NCBI RefSeq assembly: GCF_000175935.2
Contig: NC_014837.1
Span: 2,108,001-2,172,000, forward strand
DNA from: Pantoea sp. At-9b
GTDB lineage: Bacteria > Pseudomonadota > Gammaproteobacteria > Enterobacterales > Enterobacteriaceae
Length of the DNA stretch: 64,000 nt
Direction: 5' to 3'
Shown here: positions 42,716 through 51,033 of the stretch, one piece after another
Position numbering within the stretch: the first letter of the stretch is position 1
Layout: every line of letters starts with the position of its first letter
Translations under genes and position numbers: made by a program
Notes under the pieces: model-generated
The model's input: only the letters and a program-made list of their open reading frames with translations
What the model was told of the DNA's origin: nothing
The model's database searches: none

Positions 42716-42727
42716 GCCGGGGTAAGC

Positions 42728-43399
42728 ATGGTTGAATTTGATTTTACCCCCGCGTTTGCTGCCTGGCCGGAGCTGTTGTCCGGGGCCTGGGTGACGATTG
42801 AAGTCACCCTCTGCGCCCTGCTGATCAGCTGCTGTCTCGGCACCTTAATCGGCTTGGGGAGACTCACTCCCCAGCGCAAACTGGTGTGGTGGTTATGCAA
42901 TAGCTATGTGGTGTTCGTGCGCGGCACCCCGCTGCTGGTGCAGCTGTTTATCCTCTATTTCGGGCTGCCCTATTTCAACATCGTTATCCCGGCCTTTGTC
43001 TGCGGCATTATCGGTCTGGGCTGTTACTCGGCGGCGTATGTTTCCGAACTGGTGCGCGGGGCGATTTTGTCGATTGATCGCGGGCAGAGCGAAGCAGCGC
43101 GTTCCATGGGGATGTCCGCTGCTCAGGCAATGCGCCTGATTATTCTGCCGCAAGCGCTGGTACGTATGGTGCCACCGCTGGCAAACGAATTTATCGCGCT
43201 GACGAAAAACTCCGCGCTGGTCTCGCTGGTCACCATTCACGACCTGATGCATGAGGGGCAGAAAGTGATCAGCGTTTCCTATCGGTCGCTGGAGGTCTAT
43301 ATCGTGATTGCCTTTATCTATCTGCTGATGACCAGCAGCACCATGCTATTACTGCGGGTGGTGGAGAAAAAACTGCGTGCCGGGGGGATGGTGCAATGA
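42728..43399 (+). CDS. Polar amino acid ABC transporter permease
   Basis: 223 residues, five membrane segments, N-terminal SGAWVTIEVTLCALLISCCLGTLIGLGRLTP and EAA loop SAAYVSELVRGAILSIDRGQSEAARSMGMS. It forms the homodimeric channel for the upstream binding protein. Its stop overlaps the ATPase ATG by four bases. Confidence 0.93.
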   Translation: MVEFDFTPAFAAWPELLSGAWVTIEVTLCALLISCCLGTLIGLGRLTPQRKLVWWLCNSYVVFVRGTPLLVQLFILYFGLPYFNIVIPAFVCGIIGLGCYSAAYVSELVRGAILSIDRGQSEAARSMGMSAAQAMRLIILPQALVRMVPPLANEFIALTKNSALVSLVTIHDLMHEGQKVISVSYRSLEVYIVIAFIYLLMTSSTMLLLRVVEKKLRAGGMVQ

Positions 43400-44172
43400 G
43401 TACAGCCATCATTGAGGCACTCAACCTCGAAAAGTCTTTTGACCAGCATCGGGTGCTGAAGAATGTCAGCCTGTCGGTGACGCGCGGTGAAGTGGTGGTG
43501 ATTATCGGTCCGAGCGGATCCGGCAAAAGCACCCTTTTACGCTGCTGCAACGGGCTGGAAGTGGCGCAGCGCGGCAGTATCCGCCTGTGCGGCCAGCAAC
43601 TGTTGCAGGATGGTAAACTGCTGGGCGAGCCAGACCTGAATATTCTGCGGCGTCAGGCCGGGATGGTGTTCCAGTCTTTCAACCTGTTTCCTCATCTGTC
43701 CATTCTCGACAATGTCGCCATCGGCCCGCACAAAATCCTGAAACAGGGGCGCACTTTTGCCCGCCAACTGGCGCTGACCCTGTTGGAAAAAGTCGGGCTG
43801 GCGCATAAGGCCGAGGCGATGCCCGCCAGCCTCTCCGGCGGTCAGAAACAACGCGTCGCCATTGCCCGCGCGCTGGCGTTGCAACCCGAGGTGATGTTGT
43901 TTGACGAACCGACCTCCGCCCTCGACCCGGAGCTGACCAGAGAAGTGTTGCAGGTGATGAAACAACTGGCACAGGACGGTATGACGATGATCATCGTCAC
44001 GCACGAAATGAACTTTGCCCGTGAGGTCGCTGACCGTCTGGTGGTGATGGAGGATGGGGTGATTGTCGAGCAAGGCCCCACCCAGACGCTGTTCTCCTCA
44101 CCTGCCCATCCACGCACCCGCGCGCTGCTGCAACATGCGCTGACATCCCCCGGAGAACAGCATGAGCATTAA
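43396..44172 (+). CDS. Polar amino acid ABC transporter ATP-binding protein
   Basis: 258 residues. Walker A GPSGSGKS at 38-45, signature LSGGQKQR, Walker [15 protein letters not shown] and H-loop THEMNFA. It powers the importer encoded just upstream. Its end overlaps the start of the second ureohydrolase by 11 bases, tying transport to hydrolysis at the translation level. Confidence 0.94.
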   Translation: MSTAIIEALNLEKSFDQHRVLKNVSLSVTRGEVVVIIGPSGSGKSTLLRCCNGLEVAQRGSIRLCGQQLLQDGKLLGEPDLNILRRQAGMVFQSFNLFPHLSILDNVAIGPHKILKQGRTFARQLALTLLEKVGLAHKAEAMPASLSGGQKQRVAIARALALQPEVMLFDEPTSALDPELTREVLQVMKQLAQDGMTMIIVTHEMNFAREVADRLVVMEDGVIVEQGPTQTLFSSPAHPRTRALLQHALTSPGEQHEH

Positions 44173-45103
44173 TTTGCGCGGCAGCGAACGGCTCAACCGC
44201 GCGTTTACCGGCATCCCCACCTTTTTGCGCGCTGACTATTGCGCCAGCCTGAGCGAGTTGAATGCGACGGTGGCGGTGTTTGGCGTCCCCTTTGATGAAG
44301 GTTCGCCCTGGCAGCCCGGCACCCGTTTTGCCCCGCGCAGCATTCGTGAACACTCGATGCGCTTCGCGCCAACGGGTTTTTTCGATATTGACCGCCAGCA
44401 ACATTTCCTCACCGATGTGGTGACGCAAGGGCGTTTGGTGGATGTCGGTGATGTGGATGTGCTGCCCACCAATGTGATCGGTACCCATGACAACATCAGT
44501 GCCATGACGCAGTTAATTCGCCAGCGTCAGGCGATTCCCGTAGCGATCGGCGGCGATCATTCAGTGTCCTGGCCGCTGATTCGCGGCATCCAAGAGCCGC
44601 TGCATGTGGTGCAGTTCGATGCCCATCTCGATTTCGCGCCGGTGACCAACGGGGTGCATTACAGCAACGGGCAGCCCTTCCGGCATATTATGGCGCTGGA
44701 GCAGGTGCAAAGCCTGACGCAGATTGGCATTCGCAGTCGACGTGTGCGTCCCTCGGAATTCAGCGATGCCAGGGCTCAGGGCAGTACCATTATCACGCAA
44801 CAACAGTTTCGCCAGCACGCCACGGACGCGTTGTTTACCCATCTGCCCGCCGGAGAAAAATGTTATATCAGCATTGATATTGATGTGCTGGATATGGCGC
44901 TGGTGCCGGGCTGTGCCTCCGCTGAACCTAACGGCATGCACTATGATGAGCTGCTCCAGTCCCTGCTGGCACTGATGGCGCGGATGGAGGTGGTGGGCAT
45001 CGACCTGGTGGAGGTTAACCCACAGCTGGATGTCGCTACCGGGGTCACCTCTTACCTTGCCGCGCATCTGCTGGTGGAGATGCTCGGCCACCTGCTGCAA
45101 TAA
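44162..45103 (+). CDS. Ureohydrolase (agmatinase/arginase family), second copy
   Basis: 313 residues. Metal ligands complete: His133 (GGDHS), Asp153, His155, Asp157 (FDAHLDF), Asp239 and Asp241 (SIDIDVLD). Shared text with the first copy is mostly limited to the metal motifs, so the two are distinct clades rather than a recent duplication. NGVHYSNGQPFRHIMALE forms the substrate loop. It could hydrolyse a second guanidino compound, or the two may form hetero-oligomers. Last gene of the unit; it converges on the FAD oxidase three bases away. Confidence 0.92.
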   Translation: MSINLRGSERLNRAFTGIPTFLRADYCASLSELNATVAVFGVPFDEGSPWQPGTRFAPRSIREHSMRFAPTGFFDIDRQQHFLTDVVTQGRLVDVGDVDVLPTNVIGTHDNISAMTQLIRQRQAIPVAIGGDHSVSWPLIRGIQEPLHVVQFDAHLDFAPVTNGVHYSNGQPFRHIMALEQVQSLTQIGIRSRRVRPSEFSDARAQGSTIITQQQFRQHATDALFTHLPAGEKCYISIDIDVLDMALVPGCASAEPNGMHYDELLQSLLALMARMEVVGIDLVEVNPQLDVATGVTSYLAAHLLVEMLGHLLQ

Positions 45104-45106
45104 GCG

Positions 45107-46435
45107 TTACATCATCTGCGGTTCACGGATGGCATTGCCACGGGCAAAGCGACTTAAGCGATAAGGGGATAAGTCGGTGTAGGGTTGATCGTGCATCACC
45201 ATCTGCGCGCACAACTTACCGGCTCCCGGCCCGATGCCAAAGCCATGACCGCTAAAACCGCTGGCGACCACCAGCCCCGGAAGTTGGCTGATCTCGTCAA
45301 TAACCGGCACCAGGTCCGGGGTGGTATCAATCCAGCCACCCCAGGCGTGATCAACGGCAATCCCCTGTAATTGCGGGAATTCATGTACCATTTTGGCAAT
45401 CGCCTCGCGCAGGATGTGTTTATCTGCTGCCGGATCGAGGACGCGGATCTTTTCAAATGGCGAGATCCCGTCCATCGACCAGGATCCGGCAGCTTCTGGG
45501 CCGGAAAAGAACGATCCGTTAAGGCGGATCTTGAGTTTTTTGGCGATTTTGCTGCGGTACATCGGATAGAAACGCGTGGCATAGCGCAGGTTTTGCGGGG
45601 CCAGATCGAGCTGCCCACGCCCGGAAATCGCCACGGTATAGCTGCCATCGAGCCGACGGCGGATCGCCAGACCGGGCACACTCAGGCAACCTTCTGTCAC
45701 CTCGGCTGCCACCGTGGTTTTAAATGCGGTGCCCAAAATGTTAGCACTTGGCAAATCAATGCCATAACGGGTACAGAAGCGCGAACTCCAGGCCCCGCCA
45801 CAGAGGATCACTTTACTGGCTTTCACCAGCCCGCGTTCGGTCCAGACGCCGGTCACCCGTCCCGCGCTGATGTCGAGGCCACGCACCGCACAGCGTTGCT
45901 GAATATTGGCTCCGAGCTTTTGCGCCCCCATCGCCAGCGCAGGCACCGCCTGGGAAGGTTCAGCACGGCCATCGGTGGGCGACCAGACGCCGCCCAGCCA
46001 TGACGTCTTACCGCCAATACGTGCCTGCGCCTCTTGCGCGGATAACATCTGGCTATGGAAACCGATATTTTTCGCCTGTTTGCCCCAGCTTTCCCATTTC
46101 GCCAGATCGGCGGTTTCGGTGGTGCCATACAGAATACCGCTGCGGCGAAAACCTAAATCCATGCCAATTTCTTCACCCAACTCGGACCAGCGTTGCAGGC
46201 TGTACATTGCCATCGGCAACTCATACAGATCGCGATTCTGTTGGCGCACCCAGCCCCAGTTGCGGCTGGATTGTTCACCGGCCATCACCCCTTTCTCAAA
46301 CAGCGCCACGGCTACGCCACGTTTCGCCAGTTCGTAAGTGACCGAGGCGCCAATAATTCCGCCGCCAATGACCACCACGTCAACCGCATCGGGAAACGAC
46401 GGGCTGTCCGGTACTGCATCAATCTTTACGCGCAT
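45107..46435 (-). CDS. FAD-dependent amine oxidase (DAO family, PuuB-like)
   Basis: 442 residues from ATG 46435, which GAGGA precedes by seven bases; a GTG at 46441 is less likely. FAD motif VVVIGGGIIGASVTYELAKRG near residues 21-41; SSRNWGWVRQQNRD is the segment typical of gamma-glutamylputrescine oxidase relatives and of other DAO amine oxidases; FSGHGFGIGPGAGKL closes the FAD site. It would oxidise an amine to an aldehyde or imine with H2O2. It converges on the ureohydrolase unit, so it may take the amine released by it (for example putrescine-like). Stop is three bases from the opposing stop. Confidence 0.88.
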   Translation of the reverse strand: MRVKIDAVPDSPSFPDAVDVVVIGGGIIGASVTYELAKRGVAVALFEKGVMAGEQSSRNWGWVRQQNRDLYELPMAMYSLQRWSELGEEIGMDLGFRRSGILYGTTETADLAKWESWGKQAKNIGFHSQMLSAQEAQARIGGKTSWLGGVWSPTDGRAEPSQAVPALAMGAQKLGANIQQRCAVRGLDISAGRVTGVWTERGLVKASKVILCGGAWSSRFCTRYGIDLPSANILGTAFKTTVAAEVTEGCLSVPGLAIRRRLDGSYTVAISGRGQLDLAPQNLRYATRFYPMYRSKIAKKLKIRLNGSFFSGPEAAGSWSMDGISPFEKIRVLDPAADKHILREAIAKMVHEFPQLQGIAVDHAWGGWIDTTPDLVPVIDEISQLPGLVVASGFSGHGFGIGPGAGKLCAQMVMHDQPYTDLSPYRLSRFARGNAIREPQMM

Positions 46436-46525
46436 AAACACATCCTCAGCATCACAGGCTCATCGCTTATTATTGATTTATCGGACAACAATTAACTATC
46501 GGAGTTATTTATGGCCGGTCTGGTA

Positions 46526-46921
46526 TCAGGCGTTTTGGTAAAGGTCCCAGCGATTGCCGTAAATATCTTCGAATACCACCACCATGCCGTACTCTTCTTC
46601 GCGCGGTTCTTCGCAGAACGTGACGCCATTGGCCTTCATCTGCTGGTAATCACGCCAAAAGTCGTCGGTTTGCAGAAACAGAAACACGCGCCCGCCACAC
46701 TGGTTGCCGATAAATTGTTCCTGGCGTGGATTAGAGGCTTTAGCCAGCAACAGATTGCAGTCGCTCTCCGGGTTGGGATTCACCACGACCCAACGTTTGC
46801 CGGGCTGCGGCGTGTCTTCGATTAAGTGGAAACCCAGTTTCTGCGTGTAATATTCTATTGCCCGATCATAATCATCCACGACAATCGCGACATATCCCAT
46901 ACAACGTTTTTGCGTGCGCAT
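46526..46921 (-). CDS. VOC (glyoxalase/bleomycin-resistance) family protein
   Basis: 131 residues with two beta-alpha-beta-beta-beta modules: GYVAIVVDDYDRAIEYYTQKLGFHLIEDTPQPGKRWVVV and VFLFLQTDDFWRDYQQMKANGVTFCEEPREEEYGMVVVFEDIYGNRWDLYQ. A metal-type Glu near the end (FEDIYGN) is present. AAGGAG precedes the ATG. It is last of a leftward row ampC-GNAT-unknown-GNAT-VOC with short gaps, possibly one unit concerned with detoxification. Substrate unknown. Confidence 0.9.
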   Translation of the reverse strand: MRTQKRCMGYVAIVVDDYDRAIEYYTQKLGFHLIEDTPQPGKRWVVVNPNPESDCNLLLAKASNPRQEQFIGNQCGGRVFLFLQTDDFWRDYQQMKANGVTFCEEPREEEYGMVVVFEDIYGNRWDLYQNA

Positions 46922-46935
46922 TGCTTCACTCCTTG

Positions 46936-47397
46936 TCAGTTTTCAAGCGGTTTCATCATAAAGACGCTTAGCGGATCGGGCTGATACGGCGGGAAGGCAT
47001 CGCACTGGCGATAGCCCAATTTTTCATACAATCGAATGGCGGCAGCTTGCTGATTGCCGGTTTCCAGCCGGGCCAGAGTACAGCCCTGCGCGACCGCAAT
47101 CTTTTCCAGCTGTTGCACAATCAGCTCGCCCAATTGTTTGCCACGGCAGGCACTGCGCACATAGATCCGCTTTAATTCTACGGCACCGCCCGCCTGCACT
47201 AACAGCGCACCACAACCCACCGGCTGGTCGGCGACATCGGTGACGATGACACAATGCAGGGCATCCTCCGCGACGCGGGTCAAATCGAGACAATGGTTGC
47301 TTTCCGCCGGATAGAGCACACTCTGGTAGGCATCAAGTTCGGCGACCAGCAGTTGGAAATCACGGTCATGGGCGGACGTGGTGTTAATCGCAAACAT
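46936..47397 (-). CDS. GNAT-family N-acetyltransferase
   Basis: 153 residues. The acetyl-CoA site is in the strand-loop AVELKRIYVRSACRGKQLGELIVQQLEKIA (R/Q-x-x-G-x-G/A pattern as RGKQLG), followed by LETGNQQAAAIRLYEKLGYRQCDAF. It acetylates an amine of unknown identity. The start has AGGAG upstream. Fifteen bases separate it from the VOC gene. Confidence 0.9.
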   Translation of the reverse strand: MFAINTTSAHDRDFQLLVAELDAYQSVLYPAESNHCLDLTRVAEDALHCVIVTDVADQPVGCGALLVQAGGAVELKRIYVRSACRGKQLGELIVQQLEKIAVAQGCTLARLETGNQQAAAIRLYEKLGYRQCDAFPPYQPDPLSVFMMKPLEN

Positions 47398-47414
47398 CCC
47401 TGCTCTCCTGATAA

Positions 47415-47957
47415 CTAATTATTATGGAGGCTGCGAGCAACCTGTTTCAGGGTGCGTTTTCTTATCCAGCCACTTGCGATTCTGATAAATAACCAATACA
47501 GCTGCATCTTGCGGTAAATACGCTGCGTCGGACAATAAATAAATGTTTCGGTAATCACCTGATAATTGCCTTCCGGCCTGGCGATGACGCGATTTTTTAA
47601 TATCAGCCGGGCGCAGTCTGCGGCGTGAAAGTTTTGCCAGGCTTGCACATCGGCAATCGATTCCAGCCCCATATCGGGTTGCCAGAAACGGCCAATTAAC
47701 CCCTGGGTGCTGGAATCTGCGGTGGTTTCCAGTTCGGTAAAACGCGAAAGCGTAAAATCAGGTGGCGATTTGGTCAGCAGCCGCTGGGGCAATTGACGCA
47801 GACTCATCAGCGTGCGCACCACCGGATCCTGTTGGATATCAAAGGATTTCAGCGCCGCGATGATGTGTGCGGGACTGGCTGCGCTCATGGTGGCATCGTG
47901 CCGTTCATGAAAATGCACGGCAGGTAGCCAATAAGATAACTCATCGTTATTGCTCAT
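47415..47957 (-). CDS. Hypothetical protein, SRPBCC-like appearance
   Basis: 180 residues, no signal peptide, not assigned to a family with confidence. The middle reads DPVVRTLMSLRQLPQRLL ... FTLSRFTELETTADSSTQGLIGRFWQPD, then LILKNRVIARPEGNYQVITETFIYCPTQRIYRKMQLYWLFIRIASGWIRKRTLKQVAR. The pattern (long helix, strand pairs, Arg-Phe-Trp, long C-terminal helix) is that of small ligand-binding helix-grip proteins found beside oxidoreductases. GAAGGTGAAGA precedes the ATG. It lies between two GNAT genes on the same strand, 17 bases before the downstream one. Confidence 0.78.
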   Translation of the reverse strand: MSNNDELSYWLPAVHFHERHDATMSAASPAHIIAALKSFDIQQDPVVRTLMSLRQLPQRLLTKSPPDFTLSRFTELETTADSSTQGLIGRFWQPDMGLESIADVQAWQNFHAADCARLILKNRVIARPEGNYQVITETFIYCPTQRIYRKMQLYWLFIRIASGWIRKRTLKQVARSLHNN

Positions 47958-47995
47958 TCTTCACCTTCGCTGTAGCAGCGCGATAGCTCACGCTG

Positions 47996-48436
47996 TTATC
48001 CGAGCAATTTGCGATATTGAATAAACTCGGTTTTGCTGGCGATCTGATCATAGAGTTTACGTGCGGTGGCATTGGACTCCTGCGTTGTCCAGTACACCCG
48101 TGAGCAGCCCAGCGCTTCCGCCTGCTGATACACGGCCAGAATCAGCGCTTTGCCTGCGCCTTTACCCCGCGCCGCCTCACTGACAAACAGATCCTGTAGA
48201 TAACAATAATCACCGACCGTCCAGGTGGTGCGGTGCGTCAGATAGTGCACCAGGCCGATCAGCGCCCCGTCCTCTTCCGCGACCAGGCAATGCATCGGTT
48301 CGCCATCCGCTAACAAACGTTCAAACGTCACCTGGGTGGTTTCTTCGTTGATTGCGGTGGCATAAAAACGCTGATAGCCCTGCCACAACGCCAGCCATAA
48401 GGGAAAATCGTCACTGCGTAATGCACGTAATTGCAT
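47996..48436 (-). CDS. GNAT-family N-acetyltransferase
   Basis: 146 residues of the Gcn5 fold: MQLRALRSDDFPLWLALWQGYQRFY, CYLQDLFVSEAARGKGAGKALILAVYQQA (acetyl-CoA P-loop ARGKGAG) and VYWTTQESNATARKLYDQIASKTEFIQYRK. The last pattern is typical of diamine/small-amine acetyltransferases. AAGGAA is placed before the ATG, within two bases of the ampC stop, so it is probably co-transcribed with ampC. Confidence 0.92.
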   Translation of the reverse strand: MQLRALRSDDFPLWLALWQGYQRFYATAINEETTQVTFERLLADGEPMHCLVAEEDGALIGLVHYLTHRTTWTVGDYCYLQDLFVSEAARGKGAGKALILAVYQQAEALGCSRVYWTTQESNATARKLYDQIASKTEFIQYRKLLG

Positions 48437-48438
48437 GG

Positions 48439-49569
48439 TTATTCCTTACCTTGAATTGCCTGAATAATTTTGTGCACGGCGACCACCCGGTCATCATTCG
48501 GGAACCATTTGTTGGCCAGCATAATCACCGCGACCTGTTGTGACGGGATAAACACGGCGTAGGTCGAGAAGCCATTGGTGGAACCGGTTTTGTTATACCA
48601 TGCCTGCTGCGGTGCGGGTTGCGGCGGCGTAATGGCCTGGGCTGCCATCCCCTGCATAATCCGCTGCCCACTGTTGCCCGCCACCAGCGCGCTTTCTGTC
48701 ACCGGTAATGGATAATATTCCCACATCATCGCCTGGGTGAACGCCTCGGTATGATATTGCCCGTTATGGGTGGCGGCGATCGCCTGCCGCCAGTTGGGAT
48801 CAATTTTCACCGCGTTGATCTGAATGGCCAGCCAACGGATCAAATCCGCGCTGCTGGATTTCAAACCATAGGCTTCCGCATCCAACGGGCCGGGCGTGAC
48901 GCGCACCGGCTGGTCTTGCTTGTTATATCCCTGCGCATAATCCTGCATCCGGGCGGATGGCACTGTAATCCAGCTATGATGCATCCCCATCGCTGGCAGA
49001 AGCTGTTGCTCCATCGCCTGGCGGAACGGTTGATGCAGGCTTTTGGCGGCGATCATTCCCAACATGCCAATACCCAGGTTGGAATAGACGCGTTGCGTGC
49101 CCGGCACTGCCGGGGGCTGCCACTGCTGATACCACGCCATCAGTTGCGCCGTGTTGGTTACGGCATCCGGCACAAACAGCGGCATGCCGCTGGTATGGGT
49201 TGCCAGATTGAGCAATGAGACATGATCAAAGGCGCTGCCCTTCAGTTCTGGCAACCACTGGCTGGCGCTATCGCTGAAGCGCATCTTATGTTGCTGCACC
49301 GCGTAACTGGCGAGCGTGGCGGTGAAGGTTTTACTCAACGAGCCAATTTCGAACAGCGTCTGTTCCGTGACCGGCTGTTGCGTGGTTTTTGATGCGACAC
49401 CGTAGTTGTAAAACGTGGTTTTACCGCGGTACAGCACCGCTACGGCCATCCCGGGAACCTGATATTGCTGCATCAGCGGTCGGGTGATGCTGGCGATATC
49501 GGGAGCCTGCGCCAGGGCGCTGCCGCTGGCCCATGCCAGCAACAGCGTGAGTTTGGTCAGTAAACGCAT
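48439..49569 (-). CDS. ampC: Class C (AmpC-type) serine beta-lactamase
   Basis: 376 residues from ATG 49569 (AAGGAA upstream), signal peptide about 1-21 (ending SALA-QA). All active-site elements are in place: Ser77-x-x-Lys80 (SLSK), Tyr162-Ser-Asn164 (YSN) and Lys327-Thr-Gly (KTG). Class C enzymes hydrolyse cephalosporins and penicillins in the periplasm; the YSN triplet (instead of YAN) is seen in some families. The regulator ampR normally divergent from inducible ampC is absent: the divergent gene is an aldolase. Expression level and spectrum cannot be judged. A related cell-wall esterase role cannot be fully excluded. Confidence 0.88.
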   Translation of the reverse strand: MRLLTKLTLLLAWASGSALAQAPDIASITRPLMQQYQVPGMAVAVLYRGKTTFYNYGVASKTTQQPVTEQTLFEIGSLSKTFTATLASYAVQQHKMRFSDSASQWLPELKGSAFDHVSLLNLATHTSGMPLFVPDAVTNTAQLMAWYQQWQPPAVPGTQRVYSNLGIGMLGMIAAKSLHQPFRQAMEQQLLPAMGMHHSWITVPSARMQDYAQGYNKQDQPVRVTPGPLDAEAYGLKSSSADLIRWLAIQINAVKIDPNWRQAIAATHNGQYHTEAFTQAMMWEYYPLPVTESALVAGNSGQRIMQGMAAQAITPPQPAPQQAWYNKTGSTNGFSTYAVFIPSQQVAVIMLANKWFPNDDRVVAVHKIIQAIQGKE

Positions 49570-49723
49570 TGAAATTCCTTTTATTTTGAGTGCCGCCATC
49601 ACTATAGAACCTTTTTCAATTAAGTGAACAACTTCACAACTGCGTAAGCGTAATTGGCCGCTGAGACGCAGCGGGACTTACAATGATTTTCTTATCTCGC
49701 GGTTTTTCAGGAGGAAACACGTC

Positions 49724-50563
49724 ATGTTAGTCAGCCCTAAAGTACGCATGAATCGCCTGTTTCAACAGGGCAAATGCCTCGATGTGGCGATCGACCACGG
49801 CATTGCCAATGAACCGGATTTTCTGATCGGACTGGAGAATATTGAAGGCGTGATGCACAACCTGATCGCTGCCCAGCCGGACGCCATTCAGGTCAACTAC
49901 GGCCAGGCCGACTTGCTGCAACGCGCAGCAGGACGTAAACCGGCGCTGGTGATGCGTACCGATGTCGGTAATGCCTATAACGCCGCACGCCATCGCGAGA
50001 TGTGGGCGGTACTGCATAACCCGGAAGAACCGATTCTGGCGGCGTTACAGATGGATGCCGCTGCGGTGGTGGTCAATCTCTATCTGATCCCGGATGAACC
50101 CGGCATCTTTCGCATGTGCGTTGAGAACATTGGCCGTCTGCGTCAGGCCTGCGATCGCTACGCCATGCCGTTAATGATTGAACCGCTGGTGATGGCCCCG
50201 GCCGGTCAGGGTGCGGCTTATGGCTCATTGGGTGATGTAGAAAAAATCGTGCCGCTGGTGCGCCTGGCGCGTGAACTGGGGGCCGATATCGTCAAAGCTG
50301 ACCCGACGGATCAGGTGGAAGATTTTCATCGCGTGGTGGAAGCCGCACGCTGCCCAACCCTGGTGCGCGGCGGGGGCAAAGGTGAGTTGGCAGCGGTACT
50401 GCAAAAAAGCGCTGCGCTGATGGCGCAAGGTGCCAGCGGCATGGTGTATGGGCGCAATGTGTATCAACACGATAACCCATCACGGGTGGTAAAAGCGCTG
50501 ATGGCCATCATTCATCAGGGGGCCAGCGGCCCGGACGCGCTGGAAATTTATCAGCAGGGATAA
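49724..50563 (+). CDS. Class I aldolase of the DeoC/FbaB/LsrF family
   Basis: 279 residues. The Schiff-base lysine is probably Lys191 in ADIVKADPT. LDVAIDHGIANEPDFLIGLENIE, QVNYGQADLL and LVRGGGKGEL (phosphate-binding Gly-rich loop) match the FbaB/LsrF/ADH-synthase group. It would cleave or form a phosphorylated ketose or transfer a keto unit. AGGAGG precedes the ATG. It is divergent from ampC and 63 bases before a cupin gene. No kinase or sugar transporter is adjacent, so the pathway is unknown. Confidence 0.85.
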   Translation: MLVSPKVRMNRLFQQGKCLDVAIDHGIANEPDFLIGLENIEGVMHNLIAAQPDAIQVNYGQADLLQRAAGRKPALVMRTDVGNAYNAARHREMWAVLHNPEEPILAALQMDAAAVVVNLYLIPDEPGIFRMCVENIGRLRQACDRYAMPLMIEPLVMAPAGQGAAYGSLGDVEKIVPLVRLARELGADIVKADPTDQVEDFHRVVEAARCPTLVRGGGKGELAAVLQKSAALMAQGASGMVYGRNVYQHDNPSRVVKALMAIIHQGASGPDALEIYQQG

Positions 50564-50626
50564 GGGTTTGCAGCGGGTTAAAAGGCATGTATAAACAATC
50601 CTCACCCTGATGAAAGGATCGGCAGC

Positions 50627-50956
50627 ATGCACATTAACCAGTTACCCTTTGGCATTACCCAATGGGATCAGATTGCACCGGAAACCCACACCGGCGATCG
50701 TGGCTTTGCGGTGTGGCGTACCCAACGTTTCAATGATATTCGCGTGCGCATGGTGGAGTACTCGCCAGGCTATCTCGCCGATCACTGGTGCCTGAAGGGG
50801 CATATTCTGCTGTGTCTTGAAGGTGAGATGGTGACGGAACTGGAGGATGGTCGCCGTTTTACCCTGACACCTGGCGTCAGTTATCAGGTGGCGGATAACG
50901 CCGAGGCGCACCGCTCCTCAACGGTCAGCGGTGCGAAGTTGTTTATCGTCGATTGA
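50627..50956 (+). CDS. DHCW-motif-type cupin protein
   Basis: 109 residues: MHINQLPFGITQWDQIAPETHTGDRGFAVWRTQRFNDIRVRMVEYSPGYLADHWCLKGHILLCLEGEMVTELEDGRRFTLTPGVSYQVADNAEAHRSSTVSGAKLFIVD is the full-length pattern of this small cupin group; here the name-giving motif reads DHWC. It retains DHWCLKGH and the later AHRSS His, enough for one metal. Function unknown. It follows the aldolase and is followed at once by a REP pair. Confidence 0.85.
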   Translation: MHINQLPFGITQWDQIAPETHTGDRGFAVWRTQRFNDIRVRMVEYSPGYLADHWCLKGHILLCLEGEMVTELEDGRRFTLTPGVSYQVADNAEAHRSSTVSGAKLFIVD

Positions 50957-50959
50957 TTT

Positions 50960-51022
50960 GCGCGATAAATCGCGCCGCTACCCAAGACCGCAATTACCCC
51001 GTAGCGGCACGATTCATCGTGC
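50960..51022. repeat. REP-like palindrome pair (copy 4, with compensatory change)
   Basis: Units at 50960-50981 and 51001-51022, inward arrangement. The second core reads GCACGATTCATCGTGC: both arms changed (G to A and C to T) so the stem still pairs. Located between the convergent cupin and PAP2 genes, where it can serve as a shared 3' end. Confidence 0.85.
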
Positions 51023-51033
51023 GGTTTTACGCT

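Noticed and set aside
47966..48002. A sixth REP copy upstream of the unknown gene at 47415-47957
   Set aside because: Only a partial and poorly paired match to the REP unit (TGTAGCAGCGCGATAG); too degenerate to support.
49570..49723. An AmpR binding site upstream of ampC
   Set aside because: No T-N11-A element resembling the ampC-ampR operator could be found, and ampR is not adjacent.
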